Assembly: GCF_009547075.1 (NCBI RefSeq)
Contig: NZ_WIPH01000006.1
Location: 1 to 64,000 of the forward strand
Source of the DNA: Gluconobacter aidae
Lineage (GTDB): Bacteria; Pseudomonadota; Alphaproteobacteria; Acetobacterales; Acetobacteraceae
Reading direction: 5' to 3'
DNA: 64,000 bases
Below the pieces are notes generated by a model that saw only the letters and a list, made by a program, of their open reading frames with translations, was not told the DNA's origin and ran no database searches. Shown piece after piece: positions 28,240 through 36,672 of this stretch. Every line of letters begins with the position of its first letter. The first letter of the stretch is position 1. The position numbers were made by a program, and so were the translations under genes.

Positions 28240-28358
28240 ACATGACCACTGATATTGATCTTGCCCGCAAGCGGCGGCTGAGCCGGATTACGGGGATTGT
28301 GAGCGGTGTGGTGCTGCTGGCGGTGATCTTTTACGTGATTACGCTGACGCGGCTGTAA
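28236..28358 (+). CDS. CoxF-like 40-residue membrane protein
   Basis: A very short gene: ATG at 28236 overlapping the ctaB stop, TAA at 28356-28358. The product has a basic N-terminus (ARKRRLSR) and one membrane helix ending VIFYVITLTRL. This matches, in position and in its FYVxTxxR ending, the small CoxF proteins that sit between ctaB and ctaG in alphaproteobacterial aa3 oxidase operons. ctaG and ctaE do not follow here; a terminator does. Role unknown even in better-studied relatives; assembly help is only inferred. Confidence 0.7.
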   Translation: MNMTTDIDLARKRRLSRITGIVSGVVLLAVIFYVITLTRL

Positions 28359-28389
28359 CGACCGGGATTTCGTTTGTATTGCAGGCAAT

Positions 28390-28425
28390 AAAAAAAAGGC
28401 CCGGGGTTGTCCCGGGCCTTTTTCC
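28390..28425. terminator. Bidirectional terminator
   Basis: A 13-bp stem (28393-28405 with 28411-28423, core GGCCCGGG/CCCGGGCC) with a 5-base loop, A-run on the left and T-run on the right. It separates the convergent coxF and Tim44-like genes. Confidence 0.92.
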
Positions 28426-28438
28426 GTTTTGGGGTTTG

Positions 28439-29389
28439 TCAGCCGGCCTGCTGGATGGCGGAGAGGATCCAGTTGCCGCGGCCATCGGCGCGAACGAAGG
28501 TCCAGAGTTCGGTCACGGTGACGGGCTCGGTGGAACTGCCGTCGATGACGTTACCCATGGAATCCGTGGTGACGTCCGTCATGGAGTAGCGCATGGCGAC
28601 CGTGGCGTAGGTCAGGTTGCCTTCGCGCCAGGCTTCGGAGAGGTCGCCGCGCTGGAACTGGACGTTGGAGACGATGTTTCGGGCGCCACGGCTGGCGAGA
28701 TCGGAAAGCTGGGCGTTGAAATAGCCCGTCATTTCCGGGGTCGCCATGCTGGCGAGGGCGCGCATGTTCTGTGCGCTCCAGGCCGCCTGGATGTCGAGCA
28801 GAAGGCGCTGGAAGCTCAGATAGTCGTCACTGGTCAGCGTCACGGGCGTGCTGCCACCTGCGTTGCCGAAGGGGGTTGCACCTGCGGAAGAGGGCATACC
28901 CATCGGGCTGCGCTGGCCACGGTTCCCGAACATGCGCAGGACGAAGGCGATCAGCCCGCCGATGATGAGGACCTGTAGCAGGAAGCCGAAGAACGACGTG
29001 CCGCCGGTCATGCCGCCCATGAAGCCGTGTCCGCTCAGCAGACCGAACAGGCCTGCGCCCAGGAAGCCGCCTGCAAAGCCGCTCAGGAACGGATGGCGGA
29101 CCGGGTAGGACGGTCTGTAGGCCGGAGCGCCGAAGCCGGGCATCGGGCGGGCCGGAGAGGCATAGCCCGATGAGCCGTAACCGGGCGACGGGCGCGGGGT
29201 TGCGGACTGGTCCATCGGGCGGGCCCAGCCGGGCGTGATGGAGGTGCGCGGCGGGGCGCTCCAGGTGTGGGAGCCGCGGCTTCCGATGGAGCTGCCGCCG
29301 CCCGGGCGCGCATCCGCTGTTCCCAGCGCGCCGAGGCTGACAGCGCAGAGGAGGGCGAAGGCGGTCGTAGAAAGTCGGAATTTACGCAT
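28439..29389 (-). CDS. Secreted or membrane Tim44-like domain protein
   Basis: A 316-residue protein with a signal-like N-terminus (FALLCAVSLGALGTADA), then a Gly/Pro/Ser/Arg-rich low-complexity segment (about 25-95). One or two Gly/Phe-rich membrane segments follow (about 95-150; the second is FFGFLLQVLIIGGLIAFVL). The C-terminal Tim44-like domain starts near 180 (LLLDIQAAWSAQNMRALASM, TPEMTGYFNAQL, VTELWTFVRADGRGNWILSA). Bacterial members of this family are poorly characterised. ATG at 29389 shares its A with the pmbA stop, behind an AGGA. A second, differently built Tim44-like protein lies at 53.2 kb. Confidence 0.8.
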   Translation of the reverse strand: MRKFRLSTTAFALLCAVSLGALGTADARPGGGSSIGSRGSHTWSAPPRTSITPGWARPMDQSATPRPSPGYGSSGYASPARPMPGFGAPAYRPSYPVRHPFLSGFAGGFLGAGLFGLLSGHGFMGGMTGGTSFFGFLLQVLIIGGLIAFVLRMFGNRGQRSPMGMPSSAGATPFGNAGGSTPVTLTSDDYLSFQRLLLDIQAAWSAQNMRALASMATPEMTGYFNAQLSDLASRGARNIVSNVQFQRGDLSEAWREGNLTYATVAMRYSMTDVTTDSMGNVIDGSSTEPVTVTELWTFVRADGRGNWILSAIQQAG

Positions 29390-30720
29390 CAAAGTCCTGC
29401 AATGTTCATGCCGTCGATCCGGATACTCGGCGCATTAACGCTCTGCCGGAACATTAGATCACTGCCCGGAATCATGCGGGCAAACATGTCTTTCAGGTTG
29501 CCCGCGACCGTGAGTTCGGCGACGGGTTCGGCAATTTCGCCGTTGCGGATCATGAAGCCCGAAGCGCCACGGCTGTAATCGCCGGTCAGCATGTTGACCG
29601 ACGAGCCCATGAGTTCGGTGATCAGGATCCCTTCACTGATATCGGAACGCAGGGCCTCGGAAGAAAGGGGTCCGGGTGCGAGATGAAGATTTGTCACACT
29701 CGGGGAGGGCGGTGAGGCGACGCCGCGGCTCGCGCGGCCGTTGGTGGGCATGTTGAGCTGGCGGCCGCTGCGGGAGTCGAGGAGCCAGGTCTGGAGGATG
29801 CCGTCCGCGATCAGGTCCATCGGCAGGGCGGCACAGCCTTCGGCATCGAAGGGGCGGGAGGCTGCGCCCCGGATGCGGCGCGGATCGTCATGGACGGTCA
29901 GGCCGGCGGAGAGGATCTGTTTGCCGAGGCTGTCCTTGAGGAAGGACGTTCCGCGCGCGATGGCGGCACCATTGATGGCCCCGACCAGATGGCCGAGCAG
30001 GGTGCTGGAGACGCGCGGGTCGTAGATGACGCTGTAGGTGCCGGTGCGGGGGCGGCCGGGATTGACGCGGGCGAGGACGCGCTCTGCGGCTTCACGGCCG
30101 ATGACGGTCGGGCTTTCGAGGTCTTCGAGATGCACGGCGCTGCGATAAGCGTAGTCGCGCTGCATCGTGGCACCTTCGCCGGCGAGGACGCTGGCGCTGG
30201 TGGAATGTCCGGTGCGGCTGTAGGCGCCGAAGAAGCCGGCGGAGGTGCCGAGCATCACGGAAGTGCGGCCGTGTCCGGCGGAGGCACCGTTGGTGTTGGT
30301 GATGCCTTCAAAGGACAGGGCGGTGTCTTCGGCTTCGCGGGCGCGGGCGAGGAGGTCGTCCATGCTCGGGGCGGAGCTGCATTCGAGGTCCAGTCCGGCG
30401 GCGTCGAAACGGCCCTGAAGGGCGGCTTCGGCGAGGCCGGCATACTGGTCTTCGGGGACCACGAGGGCCATGGCGCAGGCCTGCTCGGCCAGACGGTCGA
30501 ATTCGACCTCGTTCAGAACGCTTGTCGAAACCGTGGCTGCCCGCTTGCCGCGGAAGACGCGCAGGCCGAGGGCGACGCTCTCGGAGCGCTCGATGCCTTC
30601 GGGGACGCCCTTGCGGACGAGCGCGGACTCGGACTCGTCGCGAACGAGAATGGCGTCCGCATGGTCCGCGCCATGACGGCGGGCTGCGGCGAGGAGGGCT
30701 TCGACGGGCGTTGTGGTCAT
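29389..30720 (-). CDS. pmbA: TldE/PmbA subunit of the TldD-TldE protease
   Basis: Cytoplasmic TldE (PmbA) subunit. In characterised systems it pairs with TldD to form a metalloprotease that degrades unfolded or modified peptides. The 443-residue protein shows the family N-terminus (ARRHGADHADAILVRDESES) and the C-terminal block GRASRGVASPPSPSVTNLHL with FMIRNGEIAEPVAELTVAGN. The HExxxH zinc motif of TldD is absent, as expected for TldE. tldD itself is not in the window. It overlaps the M16 protease gene by 4 bases. Confidence 0.9.
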   Translation of the reverse strand: MTTTPVEALLAAARRHGADHADAILVRDESESALVRKGVPEGIERSESVALGLRVFRGKRAATVSTSVLNEVEFDRLAEQACAMALVVPEDQYAGLAEAALQGRFDAAGLDLECSSAPSMDDLLARAREAEDTALSFEGITNTNGASAGHGRTSVMLGTSAGFFGAYSRTGHSTSASVLAGEGATMQRDYAYRSAVHLEDLESPTVIGREAAERVLARVNPGRPRTGTYSVIYDPRVSSTLLGHLVGAINGAAIARGTSFLKDSLGKQILSAGLTVHDDPRRIRGAASRPFDAEGCAALPMDLIADGILQTWLLDSRSGRQLNMPTNGRASRGVASPPSPSVTNLHLAPGPLSSEALRSDISEGILITELMGSSVNMLTGDYSRGASGFMIRNGEIAEPVAELTVAGNLKDMFARMIPGSDLMFRQSVNAPSIRIDGMNIAGL

Positions 30721-31982
30721 GCGGCGAGCCTTGCTGTGATGTCCTCGAGCGAGGGCATGTTGTCGATGGGGCCGATGGCGGTGAAGGTCGGCGTACCGGA
30801 GAAGATGGTCCGGGCGACGCGCAGGATGTCCTCTTCCGTCACCGCGTCGATCTTGCCGACCGTTTCGGCCGTGGGGACAGGGCGGTTATGGACCTGGATC
30901 TGGCGGGCGAGCTGTTCGCAGCGGCTGCCGGTGCTTTCCAGAGACATCAGGAGCGAGGATTTGAGCTGGGCGCGGGCGCGGGACAGCTCTTCCGCGCTCA
31001 GGCCGTCCTGCAGGCGCTTGAGTTCGTCGATCATGACGGGGACGAGCTCGGCGGTCTGTTCCTCGCCCGTGCCGGCATAGAGGCCGAACAGACCGCTGTC
31101 GCTGAAGGGAGAGGCGAAGGAATAGACGCTGTAGACCAGACCGCGGCGCTCGCGGATTTCTTGGAACAGGCGCGAGGACATGCCGCCGCCGAGAAGCGTC
31201 GAGAGGATCATGACCGCGTAATGATCGGGGTGCATGTAGCTGACCGAGGGGAAGCCCATGACAAGGTGGGCCTGATCCAGTTCGCGGGTCGTGCGGAGTT
31301 CTCCGCCCTCATAGGACGCGGCGCGGGGGCGGGGCGTCTGATGGGTGGGGAGGTCGCGGAAGTGTTCTTTCACCAGATCGACGACCTGCTGGTGGTGCAG
31401 GTTTCCGGCGGCGGCGATGGTGATGTTGTGGGTCGTGTAATGCTCGCGCATGTAGGACATGAGCGTGTCGCGTGTCATGGTCGAGACGCGTTCTTCCGAG
31501 CCCAGTGTGGGGCGGCCCATGGGCTGTTCGGGGAAGGCGCGTTCCTGGAACTGGTCGAAGATAATGTCGTCGGGCGTGTCGTTGGCCTGACCGATTTCCT
31601 GAAGGATCACGCCGCGTTCGCGCTCGATTTCGGCGTCCAGAAATGTGCTGTGGGTCAGGATGTCGCCGATGATGTCCACGCCGAGGGCGAGGTCGTTCTT
31701 CAGCAGTTTGACGTAATAGGCTGTGGTTTCGCGGGCGGTGTAGGCGTTGATGTAGCCGCCGACATTCTCGATCTCCTCGGCGATGCGGGAGGCGGAGCGG
31801 CGCTCGGTGCCCTTGAAGGCCATATGTTCGAGGAAATGGGAGACGCCGTTGTTGTCGGCGGTCTCGTCGCGCGTGCCGATGGAGACATAGGCTCCGAAGG
31901 AGACGGTTTCGACGCGGTCCATCCGTTCGGTGATGATGGTCAGGCCGTTATCGAGTCTGGTGACTTCAATCGTATCGGGCAT
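30717..31982 (-). CDS. M16 family zinc peptidase (processing-peptidase-like)
   Basis: Pitrilysin/M16B-type metallopeptidase, related to the mitochondrial processing peptidase beta subunit. The inverted zinc motif HFLEH is at 49-53 of 421 residues, followed by the usual downstream glutamate region in ETTAYYVKLLKNDLALGVDI. The glycine-rich ILSTLLGGGMSSRLFQEIRE loop is clear. ATG at 31982 is chosen because the N-terminus then reads IEVTRLDNGLTIITERM; an upstream in-frame start at 32105 would run into thrC. It lies 59 bases after thrC with a hairpin in the gap, then couples to pmbA. The substrate is unknown. Confidence 0.88.
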   Translation of the reverse strand: MPDTIEVTRLDNGLTIITERMDRVETVSFGAYVSIGTRDETADNNGVSHFLEHMAFKGTERRSASRIAEEIENVGGYINAYTARETTAYYVKLLKNDLALGVDIIGDILTHSTFLDAEIERERGVILQEIGQANDTPDDIIFDQFQERAFPEQPMGRPTLGSEERVSTMTRDTLMSYMREHYTTHNITIAAAGNLHHQQVVDLVKEHFRDLPTHQTPRPRAASYEGGELRTTRELDQAHLVMGFPSVSYMHPDHYAVMILSTLLGGGMSSRLFQEIRERRGLVYSVYSFASPFSDSGLFGLYAGTGEEQTAELVPVMIDELKRLQDGLSAEELSRARAQLKSSLLMSLESTGSRCEQLARQIQVHNRPVPTAETVGKIDAVTEEDILRVARTIFSGTPTFTAIGPIDNMPSLEDITARLAA

Positions 31983-32007
31983 GAGGTTCCGTATTGTCGA
32001 AGGAAGG

Positions 32008-32031
32008 CAGGCTCCCCGGTTGGGGAGCCTG
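32008..32031 (-). terminator. Perfect hairpin between thrC and the M16 gene
   Basis: A perfect 10-bp stem (32008-32017 with 32022-32031, arms CAGGCTCCCC/GGGGAGCCTG) with a 4-base loop begins 10 bases after the thrC stop. Only a short pyrimidine stretch follows on the minus strand, so it may be a partial terminator or an mRNA processing signal within the transcript. Confidence 0.5.
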
Positions 32032-32041
32032 TGTTGGACGA

Positions 32042-33442
32042 TCAGCCGCGCTTGATATGGGCGCGGACGGCGTCCTGAAGGCCGGCAATCTGGCTGTCCA
32101 TGCACTCGTAGCGCTCGGTGCGCTCGAACAGGTCGGACAGGTGCGGCGGGAGTTTGGGGTGGATGCCGGTGGCGGCGATCACGGCGTCCGGGAACTTGGC
32201 CGGGTGGGCCGTGGCGGCCGCGACCATGGGAATGCCGGGTTCCTGGAAACGCTTGCCGACGGCGAGGCCGATCGCGCTGTGGGGGTCCGCGAGATAGAGG
32301 CTCTCGTTATAGAACAGGCGCATGGCTTCGCTGGTCTGTTCGTCGGTGAGGGTCATGCCCTCGAACACCTCTTTCATGCGGGTCCAGGCATCGTGCGGGA
32401 CGGCCATGCGGCCGGTCTCGCGGAACTCGCGCATGATGGCGGCGCAGCGGGTGGAATTGCGGTCCAGCAGTTCGAACAGCAGGCGCTCGAAGTTGGACGA
32501 GACCTGAATGTCCATCGAGGGCGACAGGCTGGGTTCGACCCTTCGCACGCTCATGTCGTTGTCGATGACGAAACGGGTGAGGATGTCGTTGCGGTTGGAG
32601 CCGATGCAGAGCTTCTTGATGGGCAGGCCCATCTGCTTTGCGGCCCAGGCCGCGAGGACGTTGCCGAAATTGCCGGTGGGGACCGAGAAGGAAACTTCGC
32701 GGTCTGGCGCGCCGAGGGCGAGGGCCGCGCGGACGTAATACGGAATCTGGGCTGCGATGCGGGCCCAGTTGATTGAATTGACGGCCGAAAGCGAGACCTC
32801 GTCACGGAAGGCGTGGTCGGCGAACATCGCCTTGACCAGATCCTGACAGGTATCGAAATCGCCTTCGACGGCGATGTTGAGGATGTTGTCGTCCTGAACG
32901 GTCGTCATCTGGCGGCGCTGGACGTCCGAGGTGCGGCCCCTGGGGTGCAGGATGACGACGGACAGGCGCTCGCGGCCACGGCAGGCCTCGATGGCGGCCG
33001 AACCCGTGTCGCCGGAGGTTGCGCCGACGATCGTGACGTGGCGGTTGCGCTGGGTCAGGACGTGATCGAACAGGCGGCCGAGCATCTGCATCGCCATGTC
33101 CTTGAAGGCGAGCGTCGGACCGTGAAACAGTTCGAGGGAGTACAGGTCCTGTTCGACCTCGACCAGCGGGACGATGGCGGCGTGATCGAAATCCGCATAG
33201 GCGTCCCGGGTCATGTCGCGGAGGGTGTCGACGTCGATCGCGCCTTCGGTGAAGAGGGCGATGACTTCTGCGGCGAGGTCCGGATAGGAGAGCGTGCGCC
33301 ACTCGCGCAGGGTCTGCGGACTGATCTTCGGCCAGCTCTCCGGCATGTAGAGACCGCCGTCTCCCGCAAGGCCGGCGAGAAGGATGTCAGAGAAGTTCGG
33401 GGCGTCGGCGGTCAGCTCGCCGCGGGTCGATCGGTAGCGCAT
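32042..33442 (-). CDS. thrC: Threonine synthase
   Basis: PLP enzyme converting O-phosphohomoserine to threonine. The 466-residue length and sequence match the class II (bacterial/fungal) form. Visible are the N-terminal MRYRSTRGELTADAPNFSDI and the PLP lysine in HGPTLAFKDMAMQMLGRLF. The glycine-rich cofactor loop region GATSGDTGSAAIEACRGR and SVPTGNFGNVLAAWAAKQMG follow. It lies 23 bases after the MRJP-like gene, probably sharing its transcript. Confidence 0.95.
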   Translation of the reverse strand: MRYRSTRGELTADAPNFSDILLAGLAGDGGLYMPESWPKISPQTLREWRTLSYPDLAAEVIALFTEGAIDVDTLRDMTRDAYADFDHAAIVPLVEVEQDLYSLELFHGPTLAFKDMAMQMLGRLFDHVLTQRNRHVTIVGATSGDTGSAAIEACRGRERLSVVILHPRGRTSDVQRRQMTTVQDDNILNIAVEGDFDTCQDLVKAMFADHAFRDEVSLSAVNSINWARIAAQIPYYVRAALALGAPDREVSFSVPTGNFGNVLAAWAAKQMGLPIKKLCIGSNRNDILTRFVIDNDMSVRRVEPSLSPSMDIQVSSNFERLLFELLDRNSTRCAAIMREFRETGRMAVPHDAWTRMKEVFEGMTLTDEQTSEAMRLFYNESLYLADPHSAIGLAVGKRFQEPGIPMVAAATAHPAKFPDAVIAATGIHPKLPPHLSDLFERTERYECMDSQIAGLQDAVRAHIKRG

Positions 33443-33465
33443 GGGGGAATTTATATCACGTCCTG

Positions 33466-34449
33466 TCAGGGCAAGGCGATGCGAAGAATGTGGGTTGTGC
33501 CATCTTCCGTGGCCAGAACGGCCATCTGGTGGATGTCGGAGACGGCGGGCGCGCCTGCATCGAAGAGGCGCTGGTCACGGAGGATCCGCAGCGGGATACG
33601 GTCGCTGCCGAATTTCAGGATGCTGCCGACGGTGATGTCGGACAGGTAGAAGGTGTCATCCGGGGTCAGGGTCGCGCCCCCGAGGCTGGGGGTTGTCCGC
33701 CATTCGGTGATGCCGTCGAGCTGTTCGACGGCGGTGAAGGTCGTGTCGGTCAGCAGGGCAGTTGCGATGCGGGACATGGGGCCGCAGGCGGGCTGGTAGA
33801 AGAGCCACTGGCCTTTCGCATCCAGCATGAGGAAGCGCACATTGCCACCGGTCAGGGGGTGTCCATCCGTCCCCATGCGGGGCTGGTTGTTGCGCAGGAG
33901 CGGGTGGCGGCCGGTGAGAGACATGTCGTAGGGCAGGAAGCGGCTGGCCTTGCCGGTCTGGATGTTCGCCACGACGAGTGCGGGTTTGCCTTCATCGGCC
34001 AGATAGGCGTGTGTATCGTGGACCTGAAGGGCGATCAGGTTGCTGCCCTGCACCGTGGCACCGCTCAGGGGGATGCGGGACTGAGCCGATCCGTCCTGCG
34101 ACATCCGGATGAGGACGGGCTGTGCGTCAGCGGTCAGACCCCAGAGATCAGCGCCGGACCGGGTCAGTGCGACCAGACGGTCAGTGGGCTGATTGGGGCC
34201 GGGAAGAGGAGAAACCGTATTGGTGGCGTCGATCCGGACAGGATGTCCGTTGGCGTCGAGGGCCAGATAGGTCCCGTTTTCGGCGGTGAGCAGTGTTGTG
34301 GGCTGTAGGCCCGGGAGCGTTGCGTCTGCTGTGATGGACGCCTGAACGGGGGCGTCCTGCCAGGGATGATCCGCTCTGGCGGGGGTGGCCATGACGGCCA
34401 GAGCCACAAGACCGGTAGCGGCGGCGACGTGCAGGAGACGGGTTTTCAT
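33466..34449 (-). CDS. Secreted MRJP/yellow-like beta-propeller protein
   Basis: A 327-residue protein with a clear signal peptide (VAAATGLVALAVMATPARA). The rest is beta-rich with repeated short blades. The LFYQPACGPMSRIATALLTD segment and the closing IHQMAVLATEDGTTHILRIA resemble the major royal jelly/yellow protein family, which includes bacterial members and is related to SMP-30/gluconolactonase propellers. A lactone-binding or hydrolysing role would suit an organism that oxidises sugars in the periplasm, but no catalytic residues can be assigned by eye. It is probably co-transcribed with thrC. Confidence 0.65.
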   Translation of the reverse strand: MKTRLLHVAAATGLVALAVMATPARADHPWQDAPVQASITADATLPGLQPTTLLTAENGTYLALDANGHPVRIDATNTVSPLPGPNQPTDRLVALTRSGADLWGLTADAQPVLIRMSQDGSAQSRIPLSGATVQGSNLIALQVHDTHAYLADEGKPALVVANIQTGKASRFLPYDMSLTGRHPLLRNNQPRMGTDGHPLTGGNVRFLMLDAKGQWLFYQPACGPMSRIATALLTDTTFTAVEQLDGITEWRTTPSLGGATLTPDDTFYLSDITVGSILKFGSDRIPLRILRDQRLFDAGAPAVSDIHQMAVLATEDGTTHILRIALP

Positions 34450-34513
34450 GCCTCTGACATCGCCCTGCCAGCCGTGTTTGGCAAGTCAGAAGTGGTCTGA
34501 ACGGGCCATCAGA

Positions 34514-34849
34514 TCAGGAGTGGGATTCTTTTTTGGTCTTGTCTTTTGCGCGGTCAAGGCGGGTTTCCACGGTTTTGGACATACGGTCGACCACGTGGGG
34601 CGAGGGCTTGGGGTTGGACAGCCAGGGCGAGAGTTCGTGCTCGACGGGGAAGAGGACGGCGGCATGCATCAGGAGTGCGGCTTCGACGGTCAGGCACTCG
34701 ATCGACCATCGGTTGTCAGGCATGCGGGAGATGTAATGGCCTGAGGCAGTCCGCCGCACTTCGATGGGAAATGTCCGGGTGGTTATTCCCTGTCGGACCG
34801 TCGCGTACACCAGACCGGGAACCGGACCTGTTCTCTGTTCAAGATGCAT
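34514..34849 (-). CDS. Hypothetical 111-residue protein
   Basis: A small soluble protein with no signal or membrane segment. The middle reads RRTASGHYISRMPDNRWSIE, then a helical LTVEAALLMHAAVLF, and the C-terminus is highly charged (ETRLDRAKDKTKKES). An AGAGG precedes the ATG by about 10 bases. Plus-strand frames across the same region look like shadows. Family not recognised. It is divergent from the TPR gene that starts 53 bases away. Confidence 0.5.
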   Translation of the reverse strand: MHLEQRTGPVPGLVYATVRQGITTRTFPIEVRRTASGHYISRMPDNRWSIECLTVEAALLMHAAVLFPVEHELSPWLSNPKPSPHVVDRMSKTVETRLDRAKDKTKKESHS

Positions 34850-34902
34850 CGTCTGAAAACCTCTGACACGGTACCTAGATTAACGGTTTTGACCAAATAA
34901 CT

Positions 34903-36672
34903 GTGAAAACTTCGTTAACGCCTGTCTATCTGGATTTTGTGGCATTTTCGGAGCACGAAGAGTTGATGATGCCTTTGTTTTCTGTCGATCCGACCGAAGC
35001 CGCCTTTGCCCGTTTCCGTGCTGGAGACCTCGCCGGGGCGGAAGAAGATTTTCGTAACATCCTGTTCCGGCAGCCAGGGCAGCCCGATGCCCTGCATGGG
35101 ATGGCCTGTCTGGCGCGTGCGCGCGGACAGGATGCTACAGCTATCGCGCTGGTGGGGCGGGCGTTGCAGAAAAATGGCGTTTCTCCGGATCGGAAGGCCC
35201 GGATGCATATCACGCTGGGGCTTGCGCTTATAGCTCAGGGACATGTTGAAGCGGGGCGCGCGGCCCTGAGTGTAGCGGTGATTCTGCAGCCTTCCGATCC
35301 GCGTGCGCATGCGGCTCTGGGCGAGGCTTTTGAAAGGCTGGGACGTCGGGACGAGGCCCGTGCGACGCTGGAAAAAGCGGCGGTTCTTTCAGCGGATGAC
35401 AGTTTCGTGAGAACGCGGCTTGGAGGACTGTTTCTTGAGGACGGGTTGTTTGAGCAGGCGATCGGACAGTTCCGGAAAGTCGTGAATCGCAGGCCGCAGG
35501 ATGGGCGCGCGCTGGCCAATCTGGGGGCGGCGTTATTTGCATGCAATGCGTTCGACGAAGCGGCGACAGTTCTGTCGCAGGCCTGTGAGCGGGGAGTGCG
35601 AACTGCGGAGACGCTCAACAGTCTGGGGCTGGTGGAGATGGCGCTGGGCGATCTTCACGCGGCCTGTGAGACGTTGCGGGAAGCCCTGCAACTCCGGCCT
35701 TCGGATGGGCGGATTGCCAACAGTCTGGGGACGGTGCTGATGGAAATCGGGCGTCTGGAAGAGGCCGAGGCGCTTTTCGGGGCAATCGTGCTGCGCGAGC
35801 GTGGAGAGGAGGCGGAGCGGGCGCGCTTCAACCGGGCGACCATTCTGCTGGGGCAGGGACGGTTTGCGGAAGGATGGCGGGATTTTGAGAGTCGCCGGTC
35901 GCTGCTGCGTCTGGCATCGGATGCGCCGCAATGGGATGAATGGGATGGTTCGGCGGGAGATGAGCCTGTGGCCGTTGTGGGCGAGCAGGGTCTGGGCGAT
36001 GAGGTGCAGTTTCTGCGGTTTCTGACGGAAGCGGCCAAGCGGCGACCGTTGCGGCTGAGATTCCGGGCAGCGGCGCTGGCGGATTTGATGCCGGAGCTGG
36101 ATCAGGGGAGGATCTTGCTAGCGGACGGGCCGGTGGCGGCTGAGGTCAGTCTGCTGAGTCTGCCGGCTGTGCTGGGGATGGATGATGTGCCGTCAACGGA
36201 GCCGTATCTGGCGGTTTCGGAAAAGCCGGAGGCGGGGCGGATTGGGGTCTGCTGGTCGGGGAATCCGTCCTATCGGTTTGATCGCAGGCGGTCGGTTCCG
36301 GTGGAGTGTCTGGATGTGTTGCGGCAGGTGAACGGCGTGCACTTTGTGGCACTTCAGCGCGGCGAGGCGCCGGACTGGATGGAGCGGGTTCCGCTTGAAA
36401 CGCCTGTGGATCTGGCGCGGGAAATGGGGCGGTGCGCGCTTGTGATTAGCGTGGACACGCTGGTGGCGCATATGGCGGGTGCGCTGGGGCGGCCGTTATG
36501 GCTGCTCAACCGTGAGGGTGGAGACTGGCGGTGGAAGGATGTGGACTGGTACGGAACTGTCCGGCAGTTCCGGCCACCCGCTGGCGCGACGGTTGCCGCA
36601 GGATGGAAGACGGTACTGCGGGACGTTGTGGGAGCGCTCAGTTCGCGGGCGCTGCGACCGGAGAGCTTGTGA
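34903..36672 (+). CDS. TPR-repeat protein with glycosyltransferase-like C-terminus
   Basis: A 589-residue cytoplasmic-looking protein. About eight or nine TPR units run from about 27 to 310 (e.g. AFARFRAGDLAGAEEDFRNI and LGAALFACNAFDEAATVLSQ). The C-terminal part holds IGVCWSGNPSYRFDRRRSVP, HFVALQRGEAP and ISVDTLVAHMAGALGRPLWL. This matches the GT9/OGT-like domain seen fused to TPRs in many proteobacteria. Start 34903 gives the longest frame; ATGs at 34966 and 34969 are good alternatives. Its 3' end overlaps the 3' end of glnD by 35 bases. Confidence 0.75.
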   Translation: MKTSLTPVYLDFVAFSEHEELMMPLFSVDPTEAAFARFRAGDLAGAEEDFRNILFRQPGQPDALHGMACLARARGQDATAIALVGRALQKNGVSPDRKARMHITLGLALIAQGHVEAGRAALSVAVILQPSDPRAHAALGEAFERLGRRDEARATLEKAAVLSADDSFVRTRLGGLFLEDGLFEQAIGQFRKVVNRRPQDGRALANLGAALFACNAFDEAATVLSQACERGVRTAETLNSLGLVEMALGDLHAACETLREALQLRPSDGRIANSLGTVLMEIGRLEEAEALFGAIVLRERGEEAERARFNRATILLGQGRFAEGWRDFESRRSLLRLASDAPQWDEWDGSAGDEPVAVVGEQGLGDEVQFLRFLTEAAKRRPLRLRFRAAALADLMPELDQGRILLADGPVAAEVSLLSLPAVLGMDDVPSTEPYLAVSEKPEAGRIGVCWSGNPSYRFDRRRSVPVECLDVLRQVNGVHFVALQRGEAPDWMERVPLETPVDLAREMGRCALVISVDTLVAHMAGALGRPLWLLNREGGDWRWKDVDWYGTVRQFRPPAGATVAAGWKTVLRDVVGALSSRALRPESL

